The notes under the pieces: model-generated | Databases searched by the model: none | What the model saw: the letters and a program-made list of their open reading frames with translations, nothing else | Told to the model about the DNA's origin: nothing | Program-made: the position numbers and the translations under genes | NCBI RefSeq assembly: GCF_947241125.1 | Contig: NZ_OX365700.1 | Span: 620,001-684,000 of the forward strand | Source of the DNA: Nitrospira tepida | Lineage (GTDB): Bacteria; Nitrospirota; Nitrospiria; Nitrospirales; Nitrospiraceae | Length of the DNA stretch: 64,000 nucleotides | Direction: 5' to 3' | Shown: positions 17,775 to 27,719 of the stretch, piece by piece | Numbering within the stretch: position 1 is the first letter of the stretch | Layout: each line of letters begins with the position of its first letter

Positions 17775-18821
17775 TCACGGACTGGGACGAGCGCCGCCGT
17801 TCATGCGCGGCAAGGGGACCGTATCCTGTCCCGTCCTGCCTTGAAGGGTGAGTTGGGCGGGGTTGTGGTCGCGCGGCGACAGATAGGCGTGCCAGAAATC
17901 ACCCATATTATAGATCGCATGGTTATCGACACCGGTGATCACATCCCCCATCTTGAGCCCCGCCAGGGCCGCGGCCTTGTCCGGGTCCACGTGCGCAACG
18001 AGAATGCCGCGATCGGCTTCGAGGCCGAAGCTGGCGGCGATGCTGGGAGTCACGGTCACCGGAATGAAGCCGAGGTCCGGTCTCATGATCGAACCGCGCA
18101 CCAACATGGATTGGAGATGGGGATACACGGCGCCCATCGAAATCGCGTAACTGATGGCCTGGGCGGAAGGGGCCACCGCCACGCTGATGCCGACCACCTG
18201 TCCGGACAGGTCCACCAAGGGACCTCCGCTGCTTCCGGGATTGATGGCGGCGTCGGTCTGGATCAAGTCGTACAGGGTTTCGCCGTTTGGAGCCAGGACG
18301 GCGCGATCCAGCGCGCTGACTACTCCGACGGTGACGCTCGATCCCCCCTTGAGCGCCAGCGGATTGCCGATCGCGACCACGGTTTCACCGATCTCCAGCG
18401 CCGGGCTTTCGCTCAACCGGGCTGGGACCAGATCGGTGGCGTTGATCCGGATCAGGGCGAGATCCAGCAGGAAGTCGCGGGCGACGACGCGCCCCGGCGT
18501 GAGCCGTCCCGTGGAGAGACCGACCACCACGCTCTTGACCCCTTCAACCAGGTGATTGTTTGTGAGGATATAGCCGGCCGCATCGATGATGATGCCGGAG
18601 CCGGACCCGGCAGAGGCCGTATGAGGGGCCGGGCTCGGCGCGACCCCGCGCGACATGATGGTCACCACGGAGGGCCGGACGCTGGACACCACGGCGGGGA
18701 CCGACAGGGTTTTCTCAGGAACGGGGGTCGGCGGAGAGGCCCAGGCACTGAGGTTCAGGCACAGGGGGCTCTGGAGGATCATACCGATCAGGACACAGCA
18801 CCGGGCCAGGCGAAGGAACAT
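17775..18821 (-). CDS. HtrA/DegP-like periplasmic serine protease
   Basis: 348 residues. N-terminal signal peptide (CCVLIGMILQSPLCLNLSAWA), then a trypsin-like domain with the triad His in YILTNNHLVEG, Asp in LLDLALIRI and Ser in INPGSSGGPLVDL, and one C-terminal PDZ domain around ILVAHVDPDKAAALAGLKMG. The single PDZ matches DegS-type rather than two-PDZ DegP proteases. Expected role is periplasmic protein quality control. It is upstream of lipB-gdhA on the same strand. Confidence 0.88.
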   Translation of the reverse strand: MFLRLARCCVLIGMILQSPLCLNLSAWASPPTPVPEKTLSVPAVVSSVRPSVVTIMSRGVAPSPAPHTASAGSGSGIIIDAAGYILTNNHLVEGVKSVVVGLSTGRLTPGRVVARDFLLDLALIRINATDLVPARLSESPALEIGETVVAIGNPLALKGGSSVTVGVVSALDRAVLAPNGETLYDLIQTDAAINPGSSGGPLVDLSGQVVGISVAVAPSAQAISYAISMGAVYPHLQSMLVRGSIMRPDLGFIPVTVTPSIAASFGLEADRGILVAHVDPDKAAALAGLKMGDVITGVDNHAIYNMGDFWHAYLSPRDHNPAQLTLQGRTGQDTVPLPRMNGGARPSP

Positions 18822-18888
18822 ACGGCAGCCTCTCGTATGGATGCCGATATTCTCTCATATTTTTGGGAAATGACCCAAGTGGAGGCCC

Positions 18889-18927
18889 AAAAAAGACGGG
18901 CGGGTGAAGCGTCTGCCTCACCCGCCC
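18889..18927 (-). terminator. Intrinsic terminator of the sigma factor gene
   Basis: On the minus strand a perfect 10-bp stem, GGGCGGGTGA / TCACCCGCCC (18898-18907 with 18918-18927), with a 10-nt loop, is followed by a run of six T (18889-18894). It ends transcription from the sigma factor gene before the protease gene. Confidence 0.75.
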
Positions 18928-19021
18928 GCCTGATCGTATCCTTACCGTTCTCTTTCGTATCCGCGATAGCTCCCCTTGGCGCATCTTTTCTTCGTGCCCC
19001 GCGAGGGATACTGCGCCGTGA

Positions 19022-20293
19022 TCAACGAATCGCCGTCAGCATCTCGCGGACTTCCGGGCTCTTGAGTTTCTTGAGCGCCTTCGCCTCGATCTGCCGGATC
19101 CGTTCGCGCGTCACCGAGAGCTGATGCCCGACCTGTTCCAGCGTTCGAGGCTGGTCCTGGCCGATGCCGAACCGCATCCGTATCACGAGTTGCTCGCGCG
19201 GCGTGAGTGTGCCGAGGATGCGGTCCAACTCGCGGGTGCGTTCAGCTCGGTTGACGTGCGAGTCCGGCGGGACGATGTTCGGGTCCGCCAGCAATTCGCC
19301 GAACTGCGTTTCTCCATCGCCCACCGGGTGCTCCAGCGCGATCGGTTCCTGGAACACGAGCATCGTTTCCTGCAGCTTGTCGGTCCGCATCCGCAGGCTA
19401 TGGGCGACCTCGTCCAATCGGGCCGGACGTCCGAGTTGTTGGCCCAAGCGGCGCGAGGTGCGGAGGATACGGTTGGACGCCTCCGTTTGATGGACCGGCA
19501 CCCGGATCGTCCTGGATTGATCCGCCAGCGCCCGCGTGATGCCTTGCCTAATCCACCAGGTCGCATAGGTGCTGAACTTGAAACCCTTTCGGAATTCGAA
19601 CCGCTCGGCCGCTTTCATCAAGCCGATATTGCCCTCCTGGACGAGGTCGAGCAGGCCGAGGCCGCGGTTGGTGTAATGTTTCGCCACGTCCACGACCAAT
19701 CGCAGATTGTAACGGACCAGTTCGTCTTTCGCCTGCTCCAGGGTGATGCGGGCCCGCCGGACTTGAGCGAGGCATTCGCGAAGCTGTTTCGCCGCCGCCG
19801 CGCCAGCCTTGCCCTGCTTTTCCACCAGCTCCTGAAGAGCCTGCAAGATGCTTTCGGTTCGATCCAAAACAGGAGCCGAGAACCCGCTCAGTTTTCTGGT
19901 CTCGCCGAGGGTCGCGATGAGACGTGCCGTATCAGGAGACTTCTTGGTCCGGGACGCGGCCTGCACGGCCTCTCGGAGAGCGGATCGAATCAGGCGCGTG
20001 CCTTCGTCGGTCCGGCGCGCCAAGGCCACCTCTTCGGCTTTCGTCAAAAGCGGTCGTGCGTCGAACGAACGGAAATAGACCGATTCGAGCTCCATCGATC
20101 GATCGCCAAGCACGGACGATTTCGCGGCTGGTTTTGGTTCGACCGAAGGAGCAAGATCGGACTGTCGATTATCTTGTGCGATCGCCTCGAGCATTTCGCT
20201 CGCGGCAGGGTCGTCCTGTTCGATATCGACCAGAACGGTCGTATTGTCTTGTCGTTTGCGAAGTGCCATGGTGCCCAGTCGATCTGCAATCAC
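19022..20293 (-). CDS. RNA polymerase sigma factor, sigma-70 family group 2 (RpoD/RpoS-like)
   Basis: 423 residues from GTG 20293, chosen because AAAGGAGGG lies 6 nt upstream; ATG 20269 is internal. Region 1.2 (SVYFRSFDARPLLTKAEEVALARR) is followed by an Ala/Lys-rich non-conserved segment of about 90 residues, region 2 (DLVQEGNIGLMKAAERFEF, then FSTYATWWIRQGI), region 3 (IRVPVHQTEASNRI) and region 4 (LTPREQLVIRMRFGIG, RTLEQVGHQLSVTRERIRQIE). Region 1.1 of a primary sigma is absent, so an alternative, RpoS-like role is more likely than housekeeping; that is inference. Confidence 0.88.
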   Translation of the reverse strand: MIADRLGTMALRKRQDNTTVLVDIEQDDPAASEMLEAIAQDNRQSDLAPSVEPKPAAKSSVLGDRSMELESVYFRSFDARPLLTKAEEVALARRTDEGTRLIRSALREAVQAASRTKKSPDTARLIATLGETRKLSGFSAPVLDRTESILQALQELVEKQGKAGAAAAKQLRECLAQVRRARITLEQAKDELVRYNLRLVVDVAKHYTNRGLGLLDLVQEGNIGLMKAAERFEFRKGFKFSTYATWWIRQGITRALADQSRTIRVPVHQTEASNRILRTSRRLGQQLGRPARLDEVAHSLRMRTDKLQETMLVFQEPIALEHPVGDGETQFGELLADPNIVPPDSHVNRAERTRELDRILGTLTPREQLVIRMRFGIGQDQPRTLEQVGHQLSVTRERIRQIEAKALKKLKSPEVREMLTAIR

Positions 20294-20490
20294 TGTGCCC
20301 TCCTTTAGCAGGAGCCATTTGCTCAAGCCCGCTTCTCGAACTGCTACACTCCTGCTTTTTCTCGCATTAATGTAAGAGCCAGAAGTTCGCCAAACGATTC
20401 ATCTCGACTCCTCTCGCGTCCCTTGGTCATCAGATGTCTCCGTCTTCCCTACGAACACAGGAGCTGCGCCGGATGTCCCGCCCGCTGAGA

Positions 20491-20518
20491 TGCATAGGTG
20501 CCACAGTTGTTGTCGCAA
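20491..20518 (-). promoter_or_regulatory. Possible promoter for the sigma factor gene
   Basis: Minus strand TTGCGA (20513-20518) and TATGCA (20491-20496) with a 16-bp spacer, about 200 nt before the GTG start. This is the only candidate I see in the 297-bp gap between the slipin gene and the sigma factor gene. Confidence 0.3.
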
Positions 20519-20590
20519 CCTTGCCACAGCACGGTAAGGCCGGGATTAGAAATTGATTAGAAAGCTCTAATGTAACGAGGCACGTACTGG

Positions 20591-21364
20591 TTAAGCGTTG
20601 CGATCCGGCAGGTGCTTGAGAAAAGGCGCGAGGGTATCGACGGGGATCGGAAAGATGATGGTGGAGTTCTTTTCGGTCGCGATTTCCACGAGCGTCTGGA
20701 GATACCGCAGTTGCAAGGCCGCGGTTTCCTGGCTCATGACTCTGGCCGCATCGGCCAAGCGCTGCGCCGCCTGAAATTCCCCTTCGGCGTGAATGACCTT
20801 CGCCCGCCGCTCCCGTTCGGCCTCCGCCTGGCGCGCAATCGCCCGTTGCATCTCTTGCGGAAGGTCGACGTTCTTAACCTCCACGGCGGTGACTTTGATG
20901 CCCCAGGGTTCCGTCTGTTGGTCGATGATTTGTTGCAGGCTCGCGTTGATCTCCTCGCGCTTGGACAGCAATTCGTCAAGCTGGGCCTGGCCCAACACGC
21001 TGCGCAGGGTGGTTTGAGACATCATGGACGTGGCCGTGAAGTAATCTTCCACCTGGATCACGGCGCGTTCCGGATCGACGACCCGGAAATAAATGACGGC
21101 GTTGACTTTGACCGTCACGTTGTCCTTGGTGATGACGTCTTGCGGAGGGACGTCCATGACCACGGTCCTGAGGCTGACACGCACTAGCCGGTCGATAAAG
21201 GGCAGGATCACGACCAGTCCAGGCCCGTTGGCGCCGACCAAACCCTGGGAGAGACGCCCGAGCCTGAAAATCACCGCGCGTTCGTACTCCGGCAGGACAT
21301 TGAACGTCAGCTTGGCGATGAGCAGAAAGAATAGAAGGACCAGCACCAGTCCTGTAAGCCCCAT
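20591..21364 (-). CDS. Slipin/stomatin-like SPFH-domain protein
   Basis: 257 residues. One N-terminal membrane segment ([20 protein letters not shown]) precedes a band-7/SPFH domain ([34 protein letters not shown]) and a helical tail rich in Ala/Glu/Arg ([18 protein letters not shown]) that drives oligomerisation. Partner of the adjacent nfeD gene, whose stop is 1 nt upstream; the NfeD protease/slipin pair is a widely conserved membrane-microdomain module. Confidence 0.9.
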   Translation of the reverse strand: MGLTGLVLVLLFFLLIAKLTFNVLPEYERAVIFRLGRLSQGLVGANGPGLVVILPFIDRLVRVSLRTVVMDVPPQDVITKDNVTVKVNAVIYFRVVDPERAVIQVEDYFTATSMMSQTTLRSVLGQAQLDELLSKREEINASLQQIIDQQTEPWGIKVTAVEVKNVDLPQEMQRAIARQAEAERERRAKVIHAEGEFQAAQRLADAARVMSQETAALQLRYLQTLVEIATEKNSTIIFPIPVDTLAPFLKHLPDRNA

Positions 21365-21365
21365 C

Positions 21366-22724
21366 TTATGCCTCTTTTCTCCGGAGAACCGGTTTCACGT
21401 GGAGGCGCAATCCCTCCACGCGCGTCACTTCGGCGGCGTCGCCCGGTTGAAGCGGAACTTCGCTGACCGCGTCCCAGAGTTCGCCGTGAATCACGATCTG
21501 GCCGCGGGGAGCCACCGTCGTCCTGGCCTCGCCCACCAGGCCGATCATTTCTTCCAGACCGGTCATGGGCTTGCGCCGCAGGGCGCGCAGGCCGACCCCG
21601 ACGATCAACAGCGAGAGGCCCGCGGCGGCCGCCACGACCGGAATGATGACCGACCAGGAGATTTGAAGAAACTCCGCGTCGGTCTTCATGAGCATCAGCG
21701 AGCCCAGCACCATCGCGGTCACGCCCCCGATGGCCAAGATCCCGAAGCTCACGACCAACGCTTCCAGGATGAAAAACACGATCCCCAGGAGAATCAGCAG
21801 GACGCCGGCATAGTTCACCGGTAGGGACTGAAAGGAATAAAAGGCCAGAATCAAGCTGATCGCCCCCACGACACCGGGCAGAATGGCGCCGGGGTTGTAG
21901 AGTTCCGCGAGGAGTCCGACCGTCCCCAAGGTCATCAGGATATAGGCGATGTTCGGATCGCTGAGTGTCTTGAGAATGTGCAGTCGCAGGCTCATGGAGA
22001 AGGGCTCCATGGACGACTGCGCCGTGTGGAGCGTGACCTTTCGGTTGCCCACCATCACCGCCCGTCCGTCGATCGCCTTGAGCAGGGCAGGAAGGTCCTC
22101 GGCCACCAGATCGATGATCTTCAGGGAAAGCGCTTCCTTTTCAGTCGCGGAGACGCTCTTTCGCACTGCGTCCTCGGCCCATTTCACGTTGCGGCCATGC
22201 TGCTCGGCCAAGGATTTGATGTAGGCGGCCGAATCGTTCTCCACCTTTTCCTTCATCGTCTTGTCCATTTCACCGCCCCCCATCGCGACCGGATGGGCGG
22301 CGCCGATATTCGTGCCGGGTGCCATGGCGGCGAGATGGGCGGCAAGCGTGAGAAACACGCCGGCCGACGCGGCCCGGCCTCCGGACGGAGCGACATACAG
22401 GATGACCGGAATCGGCGAAGCCGTGAAGTCCTTGATGATGGAGCGCATGGAGGTGTCGAGGCCCCCCGGGGTATCGAGCTGGAGAATCAGCGCCTGCGCC
22501 TGGACGGCCGACGCATAGTCGAGCGCATCGCGCACATATTCCGCCGCCACCGGGTTGATCACTCCTTCATACGAGGCCACCACTACCTGCGAGCCGGCGA
22601 TGGCCGAGCCCGGGGTGAGCAGCCAGAACCAGAGCACCCAGGTCAAAAGCAGCAAACACAGGCCCGCTCCTGGCACGAGGCCGGCTGGTGTCTGGGGACG
22701 ACATGGAGGCCGTCGGTACGGCAT
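21366..22724 (-). CDS. NfeD-family membrane-bound ClpP-class serine protease
   Basis: 452 residues, the long NfeD1b type. A signal/anchor ([22 protein letters not shown]) is followed by a ClpP-like protease domain with [16 protein letters not shown] and the serine nucleophile in [14 protein letters not shown], four or five membrane helices ([37 protein letters not shown] and others), and a C-terminal OB-fold NfeD domain. Known homologues in archaea cleave the C-terminus of the neighbouring slipin. Upstream of slipin in a two-gene operon. Confidence 0.88.
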   Translation of the reverse strand: MPYRRPPCRPQTPAGLVPGAGLCLLLLTWVLWFWLLTPGSAIAGSQVVVASYEGVINPVAAEYVRDALDYASAVQAQALILQLDTPGGLDTSMRSIIKDFTASPIPVILYVAPSGGRAASAGVFLTLAAHLAAMAPGTNIGAAHPVAMGGGEMDKTMKEKVENDSAAYIKSLAEQHGRNVKWAEDAVRKSVSATEKEALSLKIIDLVAEDLPALLKAIDGRAVMVGNRKVTLHTAQSSMEPFSMSLRLHILKTLSDPNIAYILMTLGTVGLLAELYNPGAILPGVVGAISLILAFYSFQSLPVNYAGVLLILLGIVFFILEALVVSFGILAIGGVTAMVLGSLMLMKTDAEFLQISWSVIIPVVAAAAGLSLLIVGVGLRALRRKPMTGLEEMIGLVGEARTTVAPRGQIVIHGELWDAVSEVPLQPGDAAEVTRVEGLRLHVKPVLRRKEA

Positions 22725-22921
22725 GCTCGGACCATCCTCCGTGGGAGCGCCGGTTCGCGGAACGACACGCTCGGCTGAACTCGGGAGAAAATCTTACGAG
22801 CCCATCGCAGGCCTGTCAAGGAAGCGGCCCACGGGGTCCCGCCGGTTGCAATGGCGAAGAGCCGTCTCCTAGAATGCCGCACAAGAGTATTCATGGTGAT
22901 CGTGATCATCTCGGAGACGAC

Positions 22922-23827
22922 ATGCTGACCTTACAGAGCGGCGACCGGATCCATCTGGTGGACCGGAAAGCCCGCCACTACGCCTTGACCCTCAAGGCAG
23001 GCGAGACCTTTCAATTGAGCGGCGAAACCATAACGCACGACGCGATCATCGGCCGGCCGGACGGGAGCCTCGTGACTCTCGCGCGAGGCCGCCGCATGCT
23101 GGCCGTGCGTCCGACCCTCGGGGAATATGTGTTGAAAATGCCCCGGGGTGCCCAGGTGATCTACCCCAAAGACCTGGCCATGATTACGATCTGGGCCGAC
23201 ATTTACCCCGGCGCCAAGGTCTTGGAAGCCGGCACCGGATCGGGCGCCCTGACGATGGCCCTCCTGCGCGCGGTCGGGCACCGAGGCAGCGTGGTGACCT
23301 ATGAAGCCCGCGAGGACTTCGCGCGAACCGCGGCCGCCAACATCCAGCGGTACATGGGGGAGGTTCCCAACCTGCGTCAGGAGCGGCGCGATGTCTATGA
23401 AGGTATCGTGCTTCATCCCGAAGAGGACCAATTCGACCGGCTGGTATTGGACCTGCCGGAGCCCTGGAGGGTCGTGCCCCATGCCGTATCGGCGCTGCGA
23501 TCGGGCGGCGTGTATTTGAGTTATGTGCCGACAGTGCCCCAGGTCATGCAGACGGTCGAGGCACTGGAACGGGCCGCCGTGTTCGGCATGATTCAAACCT
23601 TCGAGACCCTGTTGCGCACCTGGAACATTCAGGGCCGGAGCGTCCGGCCCGATCATCGTATGGTGGCGCATTCCGGCTTTATCACGGTGGCGCGCAAGGT
23701 CGAAGCCCTGTTAGAAGCTCGAACCGGAGCGGCAGGGTCGTCCGATCCGGATCAACTCGAGGCCGACGAGGCGGCGACGATGAACCAGGATGACGAGGGC
23801 GACCAAGAGGGGGAGGATGAGCCGTGA
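22922..23827 (+). CDS. trmI: tRNA (adenine-58-N1)-methyltransferase TrmI
   Basis: 301 residues from ATG 22922 with CGGAGA 6 nt upstream. An N-terminal beta-domain (LTLQSGDRIHLVDRK) precedes a class I SAM methyltransferase fold: VLEAGTGSGALTMALL binds SAM, and DRLVLDLPEPWRVVPH contains the DLP(E/D)PW catalytic signature of m1A58 enzymes. The C-terminal 40 residues are acidic and low-complexity (DEGDQEGEDEP). The stop overlaps the next gene by 4 nt. Confidence 0.9.
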   Translation: MLTLQSGDRIHLVDRKARHYALTLKAGETFQLSGETITHDAIIGRPDGSLVTLARGRRMLAVRPTLGEYVLKMPRGAQVIYPKDLAMITIWADIYPGAKVLEAGTGSGALTMALLRAVGHRGSVVTYEAREDFARTAAANIQRYMGEVPNLRQERRDVYEGIVLHPEEDQFDRLVLDLPEPWRVVPHAVSALRSGGVYLSYVPTVPQVMQTVEALERAAVFGMIQTFETLLRTWNIQGRSVRPDHRMVAHSGFITVARKVEALLEARTGAAGSSDPDQLEADEAATMNQDDEGDQEGEDEP

Positions 23828-24579
23828 AGCGGCTTGACGGCAAGGTCGCGATCATCACCGGCGGCAACGCAGGCATCGGCGAAGCCGTCGCCAGAGCCTT
23901 CGTTCGGGAAGGGGCGGCGGTGACGCTTACCGGACGGCGCAAGGAGGAATTGGACCGAGTGGCGCGCGACTTGGAACAGGCGGGCGGGCGCGTATTGGCG
24001 GTGGCCGGCTCCGTGACCGACGAGACCCATGCCCGCGAAACGGTCAGCCATACCCTGCGGCGATTCGGACGGCTTGATTGTCTGGTGAACAATGCGGGAA
24101 TCGGCGCCTTCGGCAAGAAGCTGCATGAAACCGACGACGCCACCTGGGATCAGTTGATCGACGTCAATCTCACCGGAGTGTTTCGTTTCACGAGGGCGGC
24201 GATTTCCGACATGATCGCCGGCGGCGGCGGAAGCATCATCAATGTGTCGTCCATTGCAAGCCTGGTCGGCATCCCCTATGGAGCGGCCTACGCGGCCACG
24301 AAGGGAGCGCTCGATGCGCTCACGCGGGCACTCGCCGCGGAATATGCGGAGCAGAATATCCGGTGCAATGTGGTGAACCCGGGGCTGGTCGATACACCGA
24401 TGGCCACGAGTCTCCTTCAGGACAGGGAGCGGGCGGCGCAGGTCCTGGGCGAATACCTGCTGCGGCGGCCAGGCCGGCCGGAAGAGATTGCACATATGTT
24501 GGTCTATTTGGCTTCCGACGAAGCCACCTGGGTGACCGGAGCCACCTTCGCGATCGACGGGGGGCGGACGATCAGATGA
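23824..24579 (+). CDS. Short-chain dehydrogenase/reductase (SDR)
   Basis: 251 residues, classical SDR length, from a GTG overlapping the trmI stop. The cofactor motif TGGNAGIG, the NNAG motif, the catalytic serine in INVSSIASL and the YGAAYAATK (YxxxK) motif are all present, as is the C-terminal TGATFAIDGGRT. GRRKEELDR after the second strand suggests NADP(H) preference. Substrate cannot be told from sequence. Confidence 0.88.
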   Translation: MKRLDGKVAIITGGNAGIGEAVARAFVREGAAVTLTGRRKEELDRVARDLEQAGGRVLAVAGSVTDETHARETVSHTLRRFGRLDCLVNNAGIGAFGKKLHETDDATWDQLIDVNLTGVFRFTRAAISDMIAGGGGSIINVSSIASLVGIPYGAAYAATKGALDALTRALAAEYAEQNIRCNVVNPGLVDTPMATSLLQDRERAAQVLGEYLLRRPGRPEEIAHMLVYLASDEATWVTGATFAIDGGRTIR

Positions 24580-24611
24580 GAGTGCCGATTACATCACAGG
24601 CGAGGTGTCTT

Positions 24612-24980
24612 ATGGAGCCGCGCGCCAAACACTCCAATCAACGATCCGATCAATTGGCTATGTGGCCGACCGGGCGGCTGCTGATCGGTATCGTCCTGAC
24701 CGTGACCCTCTGGCTTGGGATGCCGATCCAAGCCATGGCCCAACAGGTTGTCGAGTTTGCCGGCACGGTCCTCTCCGTCGATGTGGGGGCAAAGAAATTT
24801 GCCGTCCTGAAAGAAGGAGGCGGCACCCGCTTCACCTTCGTCGCCAACGACCAAACCCAGTTCAAAGGGGAAGCGCTGAAGAGCGTGGGCGATCTCAAGA
24901 AGGGCGATGCGGTGACCGTGACCTATAAGGTGGTCGGAAGCCAGTACCAAGCCCAAGTGGTGGCGAAGAAGGCCAAATGA
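24612..24980 (+). CDS. Small exported protein, 122 aa
   Basis: From ATG 24612. A hydrophobic signal (LLIGIVLTVTLWLGMPIQAMA) is followed by a compact beta-rich domain: VVEFAGTVLSVDVGAKKFAV, DLKKGDAVTVTYKV and QAQVVAKKAK. The pattern resembles small periplasmic OB-like domains annotated as DUF5666 or similar, but I cannot confirm a family. The gene is 32 nt downstream of the SDR gene. Confidence 0.6.
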   Translation: MEPRAKHSNQRSDQLAMWPTGRLLIGIVLTVTLWLGMPIQAMAQQVVEFAGTVLSVDVGAKKFAVLKEGGGTRFTFVANDQTQFKGEALKSVGDLKKGDAVTVTYKVVGSQYQAQVVAKKAK

Positions 24981-25038
24981 CTGAAATGAGAGCAGGCTGT
25001 CGCGTCAGGCGCGGAGAGACGACGGAGGCTAATGAGTG

Positions 25039-25893
25039 ATGGAGATCAACGCTCACACGAAGTGGTGCGGCGTCATCGGCAACCCCGTCGAACATTCGCT
25101 CTCGCCCAGCATCCACAACGCCGCGTTTCAAGCCTGCGGCTTGAATTACGTCTACCTGGCCTTTAGGGTTGAACGGATCGACGACGCGATCCGCGGCATC
25201 AGATCGCTTGGCAACGCGGGCGGCTTCAGCGTCACCATTCCCCACAAGGTCTCCGTGATGGCGCACCTGGACGAGATAGACGAGACGGCGCGCCGGATTG
25301 GGGCCGTGAACACGATCGTTCTGCGCGACGGCAAGCTCGGCGGCTACAATACCGACGCCGGTGGGGCGCTGCGAGCGCTGCGTGAAGCGGATGTTGCGCT
25401 TAAAGGCCGGCATGTGCTCCTGCTCGGCTCCGGGGGGGCGGCCCGCGCGATTGCCTTCGGGTTGGCGGCCCGCGCCGAATTGCAACGGCTCACCGTTTTG
25501 GGTATTGATGAGGAAGAGAGGAGGAAATTGGTTCGGGACCTGGCGGCGGCCACCGATGTGAAGCTCGAAGATGGGTACCTGGATGAACGGCATCTACGCG
25601 GGGCCTTGCCCGACACGCAGATCCTGATCCAGTGCACGCCCGTCGGGATGTCGCCGAAGGTGGAGGCCACCTGTGTGCCGGCGGCCCTGTTGCATCCGGC
25701 GCTGGCCGTGATGGACATCGTGTACAATCCGCGCGAGACCAGACTGTTGCGCGAAGCCAAGGCAGCGGGTTGCCGGGTGATTCCAGGGCTGGAGATGTTT
25801 CTCAATCAAGCGGTCGAGCAATTCGAGCTCTGGACGGGGCAGAAGGCGCCCGCGACGGTCATGCGGCAAGTGCTCGAATCGAAGTTCGCGTGA
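25039..25893 (+). CDS. aroE: Shikimate dehydrogenase (NADP+)
   Basis: 284 residues from ATG 25039 (a GTG directly before it at 25036 is equally close to the GGAGG at 25024-25028). Shikimate-binding motif EHSLSPSIHNAAF, the catalytic lysine in SVTIPHK, NTDAGG, and the glycine-rich LLLGSGGAARAIAFGL are all present. It reduces 3-dehydroshikimate to shikimate. It pairs with aroK just downstream, giving two more shikimate steps apart from the operon at 1-5 kb. Confidence 0.94.
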   Translation: MEINAHTKWCGVIGNPVEHSLSPSIHNAAFQACGLNYVYLAFRVERIDDAIRGIRSLGNAGGFSVTIPHKVSVMAHLDEIDETARRIGAVNTIVLRDGKLGGYNTDAGGALRALREADVALKGRHVLLLGSGGAARAIAFGLAARAELQRLTVLGIDEEERRKLVRDLAAATDVKLEDGYLDERHLRGALPDTQILIQCTPVGMSPKVEATCVPAALLHPALAVMDIVYNPRETRLLREAKAAGCRVIPGLEMFLNQAVEQFELWTGQKAPATVMRQVLESKFA

Positions 25894-25955
25894 GAAAATC
25901 CCGACATGACTGCGGCGCCCTTTCACTCCTTACTCCTCATTCTTCACAATTGACG

Positions 25956-26486
25956 ATGAACATCGTCCTGATCGGCTATCGAGGAACGGGCAAAAGCACC
26001 GTCGCCAAACTGCTGGCGCAGCGATTGGGCTATGAGGCGGTCTCGACCGACGCGGAGATCGTCAGGCGAGAAGGCGCCACGATACCCGAGATCGTCCAAC
26101 GGTATGGGTGGGAACCCTTTCGCGATCGGGAATCTGAAGTCTGCCGCGATTTGGGAGCCAGGGACCGGCTCGTGATCGACACGGGCGGCGGGGCCATTCT
26201 ACGCGAAGAGAATGTGCGGGCCTTGAAAGCGAGCGGGGTACTCGTGTGGCTCACGGCGGAGGTCAAGACCATCGCGCGGCGCATCGGGGGCGATGATCAA
26301 CGGCCTTCGCTGACCGGCACCAAATCGTTCGTGGATGAAATCGAGGAGGTCTTGCAGCAACGCCTTCCCAAGTATCAGGCGGCGGCCGATCAGGTGATCC
26401 GCACGGATGAGTTGACGCCGGACGAGATCGCCGATCGCGTGATCGCGGCCGTGCAAAGCGCAGCGGACAGGGCACCGGTTCAGTGA
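25956..26486 (+). CDS. aroK: Shikimate kinase
   Basis: 176 residues from ATG 25956 (MNIVLIGYRGTGKSTVAKLL). The P-loop GYRGTGKST, the DAEI shikimate-binding Asp, FRDRESEV and IDTGGGAILREENV are typical. It phosphorylates shikimate. The reading frame continues far upstream inside aroE without a valid start. Last core gene before the tRNA-Arg insertion site. Confidence 0.93.
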   Translation: MNIVLIGYRGTGKSTVAKLLAQRLGYEAVSTDAEIVRREGATIPEIVQRYGWEPFRDRESEVCRDLGARDRLVIDTGGGAILREENVRALKASGVLVWLTAEVKTIARRIGGDDQRPSLTGTKSFVDEIEEVLQQRLPKYQAAADQVIRTDELTPDEIADRVIAAVQSAADRAPVQ

Positions 26487-26550
26487 GCCGCTTCAATCGG
26501 CAGGCGCTTCTTGACAGCGTGCTCACCCAGTGGTTCAAATAGCGGCCAGT

Positions 26551-26627
26551 GCGCCCGTAGCTCAGTTGGATAGAGCGTCGGGCTTCGAACCCGCAGGTCG
26601 CAGGTTCAATTCCTGCCGGGCGCACCA
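26551..26627 (+). tRNA. tRNA-Arg (anticodon UCG)
   Basis: 77 nt with encoded CCA. Acceptor stem GCGCCCG pairs with CGGGCGC; the anticodon loop is CTTCGAA, so the anticodon is TCG (reads CGA). The T arm is GCAGG-TTCAATT-CCTGC. The outermost pair of the anticodon stem (T27-C43) is mismatched. The 3' 45 nt are the left attachment core of the integrated element, so integration restores an intact tRNA. Confidence 0.95.
26583..26627 (+). repeat. attL core: 45-bp direct repeat inside tRNA-Arg
   Basis: Runs from the start of the anticodon loop to the CCA end. An identical 45-bp copy lies at 48254-48298; the flanking bases differ on both sides, which fixes the repeat limits. The distance between copies is 21,671 bp. 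Confidence 0.93.
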
Positions 26628-26633
26628 AATAAA

Positions 26634-27719
26634 TCAGAAGGTTGCAGAACCTTCGACCCCTGGTGATCCCGCAGTTTGTGCTAATTTTGTGCTAGGCCCC
26701 ATCCGGTCCTGATCTAGCACTTCGATTCCAGCCCGCAAACTCTCCGGATGGTGATGGGCGTACCGCATCACCATCGAGATGGTCTTCCACCGTCCGAGTT
26801 TCTGAACGGTGTACAGATCGACCCCGGCTTGCACCAGCCGAGTGGCGAAGGTGTGCCGCAAGTCGTGGAATCGGAACCGCTCGATCTTGGCTTTCTTCAT
26901 GGCCGGATAAAACGCTCGAAGCAGGTCTCGTGCATCTCGCCGGTGATGCGCCTCGTTATGAAAAACATACTCCGTTGAGGCCGATCGCACCCGTGCTCGC
27001 GCTTTGAGGATCTCCAACGCGGTCGCATTCACCGGCAGGGTATCCTTGCAGCGATTTTTTTGTTCGAGCAGGGTGATCGTTCTCCGAAAGAGGTCGACTC
27101 GGTCCCATTGCAGGTTCAGAATCTCGCTCTGCCGAAGCCCGGTGTGGATCGCGAAGAGGATGATCTCTCGGAGCCAAGTCGGAGAAGCCTCCAGGAGCCG
27201 TTTCTCTTCCTCAGGCGTCAACCACCGCTCGATCAGATTATGTACTTTCTCACGAGACACCTTCTTCACTGGATTGTGGTTCGCCCATTCCCATTCTTTC
27301 ATCGCGAGCTCAAACGCGTGACTCAGTAACGTGAGTTCGCTGTTGATGGTCTTGGGCGATGCCTCCTCCTTTCGTCGACGCGCCTTGTACTCGGCCAAGA
27401 ATGCGGGACGAACCTGGACGAGAGTTAAATCGCCGAACGACGCGAGCAGATGGTTTGCAAGGCTCTTGTCGCGCCTGTAGGTCATGGACGCCTTGTTTCT
27501 TGCGGAATGGTCCGTCAGATACCGTTCGAGGAGTTGTTTCACGGTTTTGTCCTCTCCAACGGTCCGCTCAAACCATTTGCCTTCGGCGATTTGTCCGAGC
27601 ACCTTGTCATAGATCCGCTTCGCCAGTTTCTTATCTGTCACTTCTGTAGACCGGCGGACCTGTTTGCCCTGATAACTAAAACGCATCCACCAGACCTCGC
27701 CTCGTTTATACAGAGCCAT
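26634..27719 (-). CDS. Tyrosine recombinase/integrase
   Basis: 361 residues from ATG 27719, with GAAAGGAG upstream. An N-terminal AP2-like DNA-binding region (MALYKRGEVWWMRFSYQG) and SAM-like core-binding domain are followed by the catalytic domain: Arg in HTGLRQSEILNLQW, HxxR in FHDLRHTFATRLV, and the Tyr nucleophile in MVMRYAHH after GRWKTIS. It integrates the element into tRNA-Arg. The 3' end lies beside attL, the usual arrangement. It overlaps the HTH gene upstream by 14 nt. Confidence 0.93.
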   Translation of the reverse strand: MALYKRGEVWWMRFSYQGKQVRRSTEVTDKKLAKRIYDKVLGQIAEGKWFERTVGEDKTVKQLLERYLTDHSARNKASMTYRRDKSLANHLLASFGDLTLVQVRPAFLAEYKARRRKEEASPKTINSELTLLSHAFELAMKEWEWANHNPVKKVSREKVHNLIERWLTPEEEKRLLEASPTWLREIILFAIHTGLRQSEILNLQWDRVDLFRRTITLLEQKNRCKDTLPVNATALEILKARARVRSASTEYVFHNEAHHRRDARDLLRAFYPAMKKAKIERFRFHDLRHTFATRLVQAGVDLYTVQKLGRWKTISMVMRYAHHHPESLRAGIEVLDQDRMGPSTKLAQTAGSPGVEGSATF